From: DATHWB01 sp046565785
GTDB taxonomy: Bacteria > Actinomycetota > Acidimicrobiia > Spongiisociales > ZC4RG35
Assembly (NCBI GenBank): GCA_046565785.1
Contig: JBKHXZ010000050.1
Span: forward strand, 1 to 10,995
Length of the DNA: 10,995 bases
Direction of reading: 5' to 3'
The notes below the pieces were generated by a model, which saw only the letters and a program-made list of their open reading frames with translations, did no database searches and was not told the origin of the DNA. Positions 6,716-10,995 of the stretch are shown here, piece after piece. The number at the start of each line of letters is the position of its first letter. Within the stretch, counting starts at the first letter, position 1. The translations under genes and the position numbers were made by a program.

Positions 6716-8065
6716 ACCCATCACCGGATCGAGCGAGGCGATGGTGGCGACCGTGTCAGCCACCAACGAGTCGGCCATCATGATCGGCAACGCCTGCAGG
6801 TTGGTGAACGACGGAGCCCTGGTGTGCATGCGCCAGGGCTTTCCGCCTCCTTCCGACACCAGATAGCAGCCGAGTTCCCCGCGCGGTGACTCGACCGCCA
6901 CGTACGTCTCCCCGGCCGGAACGGTGAACCCCTCGGTGAAGATCTTGAAGTGGTGGATCAGCGCCTCCATCGACTCGTCGATACGCGCCCGCGGCGGAGG
7001 AGTGATCTTGCGGTCGTCGACCCGGTAGTCGCCCTTGGGCATCCGGTCCATCGCCTGTTCGACGATTTTCATCGACTCTTTGATCTCCTCGACCCGGATC
7101 CGGTACCGGTCGTAGACATCCCCATTGGTGCCGGTCGGAACGTCGAATTCGTAGGTGTCGATCCCCGAGTACGGGAACGCCTTACGCAGATCCCAGGCCA
7201 CGCCCGCTGCCCGCAGCGTGGGACCGGTGATGGCGTAGGCGCGGCACTCCTCGGCGGTGATGACACCAACGCCCTGGGTGCGTTCCAGCCAGATGGGGTT
7301 GTACTGGAGCAGGTCGTCGTACTCGGCCAGGCGGGTGGGCAAGGTGTCGAGGATCTCGCGCACGTCCTGCCGCCAACCGGGTGGCAAGTCGGCGGCCAGA
7401 CCCCCGGGCCGGATGAAGTTGTGGTTCATCCGCAGACCGGTGGTCTTCTCGAAGAACGCCAGGATCTGCTCTCGCTCCCGGAAACCGTAGATCATCATCG
7501 ACAGTGCGCCGATGTCCATGCCGTTGGTGGCGAGGGCGACCAGGTGAGAAGAGATCCGGTTGAGTTCGGTGAGCAGGATCCGCATCACTTGTGCGCGTTC
7601 GGGCACCTCGATGTCGAGCAGCCGTTCGACCGCCAGCGAGAAACAGAGCTCGTTGTGGAACGGCGCCAAATAGTCCATCCGGGTCACGTTGGTCGGACCC
7701 TGCAGGAAGGTGAGCGTCTCGGCGGTCTTCTCCATCCCAGTGTGGAGATAGCCGATGACCGGCTTGGTACGACGAACGATCTCGCCGTCGAGTTCGAGCT
7801 GCAGCCGAAGCACACCGTGGGTGGACGGATGCTGAGGCCCCATGTTGATGAGCATCCGCTCGTCGTTGGAGCCGTCTTCGTACAGCCGGTCGTCGTCCAC
7901 GACCACGCCCAGCTGCTCGCGAAGCCGAGAGTCGCTCTCCTCCAGCCGCATCTTCTGGGCGCCTTCGTCGGTGGAGGACGTGTCCCATCCGCGCGGCTCC
8001 GGTTCTTCGGTTCCGGACACCCACATGTCGACGGTTTCGAGCTCTTGATCCTTGGTGTCCGTCAT
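6701..8065 (-). CDS. nuoD: NADH-quinone oxidoreductase subunit D
   Basis: This is the 49-kDa subunit of the peripheral arm of complex I, which forms most of the quinone-binding pocket with NuoB; 454 residues. The family signature INMGPQHPSTHGVLRL begins at about 73, and GYLHTGMEK follows at 105-113. RMDYL gives Tyr132. His83 (in STHG) and Tyr132 correspond to the two residues that bind the quinone headgroup in the Thermus subunit, with the same spacing of 49. ELNRISSHL and RPGGLAADLPPGW are also typical, and the C-terminus ends DPVMGDVDR as expected for a complete protein. The first 70 residues are an acidic, poorly conserved extension. It is separate from nuoC, as in actinobacteria and unlike the fused NuoCD of Escherichia coli. 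It starts one base after the nuoC stop, with AAGGT as a likely ribosome-binding site. It is the last gene here; no nuoE follows. Confidence 0.96.
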   Translation of the reverse strand: MTDTKDQELETVDMWVSGTEEPEPRGWDTSSTDEGAQKMRLEESDSRLREQLGVVVDDDRLYEDGSNDERMLINMGPQHPSTHGVLRLQLELDGEIVRRTKPVIGYLHTGMEKTAETLTFLQGPTNVTRMDYLAPFHNELCFSLAVERLLDIEVPERAQVMRILLTELNRISSHLVALATNGMDIGALSMMIYGFREREQILAFFEKTTGLRMNHNFIRPGGLAADLPPGWRQDVREILDTLPTRLAEYDDLLQYNPIWLERTQGVGVITAEECRAYAITGPTLRAAGVAWDLRKAFPYSGIDTYEFDVPTGTNGDVYDRYRIRVEEIKESMKIVEQAMDRMPKGDYRVDDRKITPPPRARIDESMEALIHHFKIFTEGFTVPAGETYVAVESPRGELGCYLVSEGGGKPWRMHTRAPSFTNLQALPIMMADSLVADTVATIASLDPVMGDVDR

Positions 8066-8066
8066 G

Positions 8067-8725
8067 TCACGTGACCTTGTGCGAATCCTTGAACTGGACC
8101 GGCACCGAACCCACCGAGAAGTCCTTGCGCAGCGGGAAGCCCTGCCAGTCGTCGGGCATGAGGATGCGAGTCAGGTCAGGATGCCCGTCGAAAACGATGC
8201 CGAACATGTCGTAGGCCTCCCGCTCGGCGAAGTTGGCGCCCGGCCAGATCGGCGTGAGCGACGGCGCCGTCGGATCTTCTTCGCCGACTTCGGTGATCAC
8301 CCGCAGCCGGAGCACATGCTGGTACGACAGCAGATTGGCGACGACATCGAACCGCACCCGTCGCGTGCGGAACCAGTCGACCGCGGTCACGTCGACACAA
8401 ACCTCGAACCCGGCATCCTTCGCCGCCCGTCCGAACTCGCCGAAACGCCCGACCGGTACCCGGACCACATCCTGGCCGTGCGACCGGGACCATTCCGAGT
8501 CGTCGAACGCCTCCGCCAGTTCCCGCAACACTGGATGCTCGGGAAGGCTCCGCTCGGTCAGGTCGGTCGCGCTGAGATCGGGGTTGCCTTCCACCACGTC
8601 GCCCGGATGTGCCGCTGGGGCAGCAGTCGACGCGGCGGTGGCGTTGTCGGTGCCGCTGGTGGTGTCGTCGCCGCCTGTCACCCCTCCGGGTGCGGATCCG
8701 GCGCCGCTGCGGGTGGCAGGGTCAC

Positions 8726-8729
<4 letters not shown>
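8067..8729 (-). CDS. nuoC: NADH-quinone oxidoreductase subunit C
   Basis: This is the 30-kDa subunit of the complex I peripheral arm, 220 residues, with no cofactor; it docks beside NuoD. The signature region is PGANFAEREAYDMFGIVF (163-180), followed by GHPDLTRILMPDDWQGFPLR (182-201), both diagnostic for the 30-kDa family. The domain proper starts near residue 60. The first 50 residues are a low-complexity tail rich in Gly, Ala, Thr, Ser and Asp that is probably disordered. The start is the ATG at 8729, which overlaps the nuoB stop as ATGA. The frame is open further upstream, but that reading only runs inside nuoB and gives unlike sequence. GGAG about 10 bases upstream can serve as ribosome-binding site. 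Confidence 0.94.
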
Positions 8730-9213
<484 letters not shown>

Positions 9214-9214
<1 letters not shown>

Positions 9215-9609
9215 CAGGCTGCCTCTTTCGCATACCGGGAGCGGCGGTGCACATTCCAGTCGAGTGCCCCACGCTTCCACACGTAGGCGAGGGTTTCGAG
9301 CACGAAGAACGAAAAGATGAGGATTGCGCCGATCCCGAACCAGCCGAGGTCGTTGAACCGGGACGCCCAGGCGAACAGGAAGATGATCTCGACGTCGAAG
9401 ACGACGAAGAGCATCGCCACCAGATAGAACTTCACCGGGAACCGCTGCGACGGCTCGGTTTCGGGAAGGATCCCCGACTCGTACGGAGCGGTCTTCTCCG
9501 GCGTCGGGTTGGAGGGCGAGAACAGTTTCGAGACCACGAGCGACACCGCCACGAAGCCGGCGGCGAGCACCAGCATCACAGCGAGGGGCAGATAGTCGAC
9601 GAGTTCCAT
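9214..9609 (-). CDS. nuoA: NADH-quinone oxidoreductase subunit A
   Basis: This 131-residue membrane subunit of complex I sits at the junction of the membrane and peripheral arms. It has three helices, about 7-28, 60-81 and 91-111. Between helix 1 and 2 is the loop that lines the quinone entrance (PYESGILP, 42-49). Many family members have Cys where Ser45 lies (YECG); Ser here is a known variation, so no loss of function is implied. VFDVEIIFLFAW (70-81) with Asp72 and Glu74 is the conserved charged stretch entering helix 2. It is the first gene of the nuoABCD unit. No Shine-Dalgarno site is visible before the ATG at 9609, and a possible -10 box 8 bases upstream suggests a leaderless message. 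Confidence 0.95.
9222..9228 (-). promoter_or_regulatory. Ribosome-binding site of nuoB
   Basis: On the minus strand AAAGAGG lies 7 bases before the ATG at 9214 and inside the last codons of nuoA, fixing the nuoB start. Confidence 0.6.
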
Positions 9610-9617
9610 CCGGGCCG

Positions 9618-9623
9618 AGAATA
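9618..9623 (-). promoter_or_regulatory. Possible -10 box of a leaderless nuoA transcript
   Basis: On the minus strand TATTCT (4 of 6 matches to TATAAT) lies 8 bases before the nuoA ATG, which would place transcription start at or next to the start codon. There is no convincing -35 box. The site is weak and based on spacing plus the lack of a ribosome-binding site. The rest of the divergent gap (9610-9668) holds only a short CCCC-AATC-GGGG repeat at 9635-9646 and no recognisable Rex operator. Confidence 0.25.
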
Positions 9624-9668
9624 GGAGTTGGAGGCCCCAATCGGGGAATCCGGGTTACCTTCGTGAGC

Positions 9669-10346
9669 ATGAGCGAAGAGGCGGCATTCGTGACCTACCG
9701 GCTTCCCGCTACCGACCGGTCGACTCTCGTCGAACGGGCGCGGGGGATCTTCGACGAGGCAGACGGTCGACGCAGCGTCCGCCACTTCAGTGACGAGCCG
9801 ATACCGCGCGAGGTTCTGGAGTGGGCGATCCGTACCGCCTCGACAGCGCCGTCGGGCGCCCACATGCAGCCATGGACCTTCGTGCTCATCGGGGATCCGG
9901 AGACCAAGCGGTTGATTCGGGAAGCCGCCGAAGCCGAAGAGCGTGAGAACTATCTGGGCGGGCGGATGAACGAGGAGTGGCAGGCCGCGCTCGCCCCGTT
10001 GGGTACCGACTGGCACAAGCCGTTCCTGGAGACGGCGCCATGGCTCATCGTGGTGTTCGAACAGCGTTACGGCGTTCGGGCAGACGGCAGCCGGTACCAC
10101 CACTACTACGTGAAGGAGAGCGTCGGGATAGCCGTCGGCATGCTCATCTCCGCGCTGCATCGGCTCGGTATCGCCACACTCACGCACACGCCGTCACCGA
10201 TGCGGTTCCTCACCGAAGTCCTCGGCCGGCCCGACAACGAACGACCTTTCGTGCTGATGCCGGTGGGATTCCCCACCGACGACTGCGTGGTTCCCGACTT
10301 GCGACGCAAAGACCTGTCGGAAGTGATGATCGAGGTCGGTGAGTGA
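9669..10346 (+). CDS. Nitroreductase-fold FMN protein, iodotyrosine-deiodinase-like
   Basis: The product has 225 residues and the nitroreductase fold, which binds FMN at a homodimer interface. FMN-phosphate contacts are RRSVR (34-38). TASTAPSGAHMQPWTF (57-72) is the hallmark shared by iodotyrosine deiodinases (IYD) and BluB-like proteins. ERENY (91-95) and TDWHK (113-117) align with the IYD lid. Glu91, Tyr95 and Lys117 match the human residues Glu157, Tyr161 and Lys182 that hold the halotyrosine zwitterion. THTP (172-175 region) matches the Thr-rich loop near flavin N5, and LGRPDNERPFVLMPVGFP (185-202) is the usual C-terminal core. The expected activity is FMN-dependent reductive dehalogenation of halotyrosines or a related phenol; the physiological substrate is unknown. 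An alternative GTG start at 9663 adds two residues. No clear ribosome-binding site is seen. It overlaps rex by 4 bases (GTGA) and is divergent from nuoA. Confidence 0.85.
   Translation: MSEEAAFVTYRLPATDRSTLVERARGIFDEADGRRSVRHFSDEPIPREVLEWAIRTASTAPSGAHMQPWTFVLIGDPETKRLIREAAEAEERENYLGGRMNEEWQAALAPLGTDWHKPFLETAPWLIVVFEQRYGVRADGSRYHHYYVKESVGIAVGMLISALHRLGIATLTHTPSPMRFLTEVLGRPDNERPFVLMPVGFPTDDCVVPDLRRKDLSEVMIEVGE
10332..10336 (+). promoter_or_regulatory. Ribosome-binding site of rex
   Basis: GAGGT lies 6 bases before the GTG at 10343, within the last codons of the upstream flavoprotein gene, and supports this GTG as the rex start. Confidence 0.5.
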
Positions 10347-10966
10347 ACTCCCCGATCCCCGCGGCGACCGTTCGCCGCCTCCCTCGCTATCTGCGATACC
10401 TCGAAGAGGTGGGCGGATCGGGCCTGACCGTCGGATCCGACGACATCGCCCGGGCGACGGGTGGTTCGGCCGTACAAGTCCGTAAGGATCTTTCACACCT
10501 GCGGGTGTCGGGAACCCGCGGGGTGGGATACGACGTCGACTCGCTGGCAACGGCCATCAAACGTGCCCTCGGCCTCGATCGCACCCGCCGGGTGGCCTTG
10601 GTGGGTGCCGGCAACCTGGGGACGGCCCTGGCGGGCTACGCCGGGTTCCCGGAGACAGGGTTCGACATCGCCGCGGTGTACGACAAGAACCCTCGGCGGA
10701 TCGGAGCGATGATCGGCGAGATGGCGGTACGAGACGTGGGTCGCCTCGCCGACGACGCCCGACTCGAGCCGTACGCGATCGGGGTCATCGCCACTCCGGC
10801 GAATGCCGCCCAGGAGGTCGCCGACCGCCTGGTGACGGCACAGGTCGGCGCCATCCTCAACTTCGCCGGAGTCACGGTGCAGGTTCCGCCCGAGGTGGTG
10901 GTGCGCAACGTCGACTTGGCCACCGAGTTCCGCATCCTCAGCTACTACCTGGAAACGCGCTCGTAG
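10343..10966 (+). CDS. rex: Redox-sensing transcriptional repressor Rex
   Basis: The product is a 207-residue dimeric DNA-binding protein that senses the NADH/NAD+ ratio: NADH binding releases it from operators in front of respiratory and fermentation genes. The N-terminal winged helix (about 4-60) has the Rex-specific IPAATVRRLPRYLRYL start and the recognition helix SAVQVRKDLS (42-51). The wing SGTRGVGYDV follows at 56-65. The Rossmann domain has VALVGAGNLGTALAGY (84-99) with GAGNLG at 88-93, and Asp114 (AVYDKNP) ends strand 2, consistent with NAD(H). ILNFAG and the C-terminal swap helix (FRILSYYLE) are complete. The GTG start is coupled to the preceding flavoprotein gene by a GTGA overlap. 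In Streptomyces, Rex represses cyd, nuo and its own operon, so the divergent nuoABCD is an expected target, but no classical operator is visible here. The 29 bases after the stop hold nothing recognisable. Confidence 0.96.
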   Translation: MNSPIPAATVRRLPRYLRYLEEVGGSGLTVGSDDIARATGGSAVQVRKDLSHLRVSGTRGVGYDVDSLATAIKRALGLDRTRRVALVGAGNLGTALAGYAGFPETGFDIAAVYDKNPRRIGAMIGEMAVRDVGRLADDARLEPYAIGVIATPANAAQEVADRLVTAQVGAILNFAGVTVQVPPEVVVRNVDLATEFRILSYYLETRS

Positions 10967-10995
10967 TTCACCAAACCGATGCAGCGAAAGTGCCT

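Noticed and set aside
6950..8074. Long plus-strand open frame opposite nuoD
   Set aside because: It is the antisense shadow of the well-identified nuoD, with composition rich in Val, Asp, Gly and His and no domain.
8066..8075. Perfect 10-base palindrome GTCACGTGAC at the nuoC/nuoD junction
   Set aside because: Several such palindromes are expected by chance in 11 kb. It overlaps the nuoC stop and has no supporting context.
9215..9670. Upstream extension of the nuoB frame
   Set aside because: It runs through nuoA in another frame; the ribosome-binding site at 9222-9228 and family length fix the nuoB start at 9214.
10979..10995. ATG after rex as the start of a next gene such as hemA
   Set aside because: Only five codons are visible, they do not resemble a HemA N-terminus, and there is no ribosome-binding site.

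Overview
The window is GC-rich, densely packed bacterial DNA with strong G/C preference at third codon positions, GTG as well as ATG starts, and start/stop overlaps at most gene junctions. A probable F420-type luciferase-like oxidoreductase, a Rex redox repressor and an actinobacterial-style separate nuoC and nuoD point to Actinomycetota. A deep lineage such as Acidimicrobiia is a guess that cannot be proved from the window. There are no tRNAs, rRNAs, insertion sequences, phage genes or CRISPR repeats. No stretch over 100 bases lacks a gene.

Layout: (1) 1-247, minus strand, the N-terminus of a two-helix membrane protein cut by the window edge. (2) 249-3543, plus strand, a three-gene redox operon: short-chain dehydrogenase, luciferase-like (LLM) oxidoreductase, and a PYROXD2/phytoene-desaturase-like FAD oxidoreductase, joined by a 1-base and a 4-base overlap. 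(3) 3640-6698, plus strand, an export-type operon: a secreted, membrane-anchored protein with three NEW3-like beta-sandwich repeats, an ABC ATPase and a six-helix ABC-2 permease. A hairpin sits over its first ribosome-binding site. (4) 6701-9609, minus strand, nuoA-nuoB-nuoC-nuoD of respiratory complex I in order. nuoD ends two bases from the permease gene with no nuoE-N behind it, so this is a partial complex I locus. (5) 9669-10966, plus strand and divergent from nuoA, an iodotyrosine-deiodinase-like flavoprotein overlapping rex, the NADH/NAD+-sensing repressor.

How they fit: regions 4 and 5 form a respiratory and redox-control neighbourhood. Complex I oxidises NADH, and Rex senses the NADH/NAD+ ratio and represses nuo genes in known actinobacteria. 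The flavoprotein between them is the most unusual gene, because its sequence keeps the residues that in iodotyrosine deiodinases bind the amino-acid part of halotyrosine. Regions 2 and 3 are separate units of unknown substrate. I saw no clearly unprecedented system. The best candidates for a second look are the IYD-like/rex pair, the NEW3-ABC module with its RBS hairpin, and the inverted repeat centred on the convergent gene junction.
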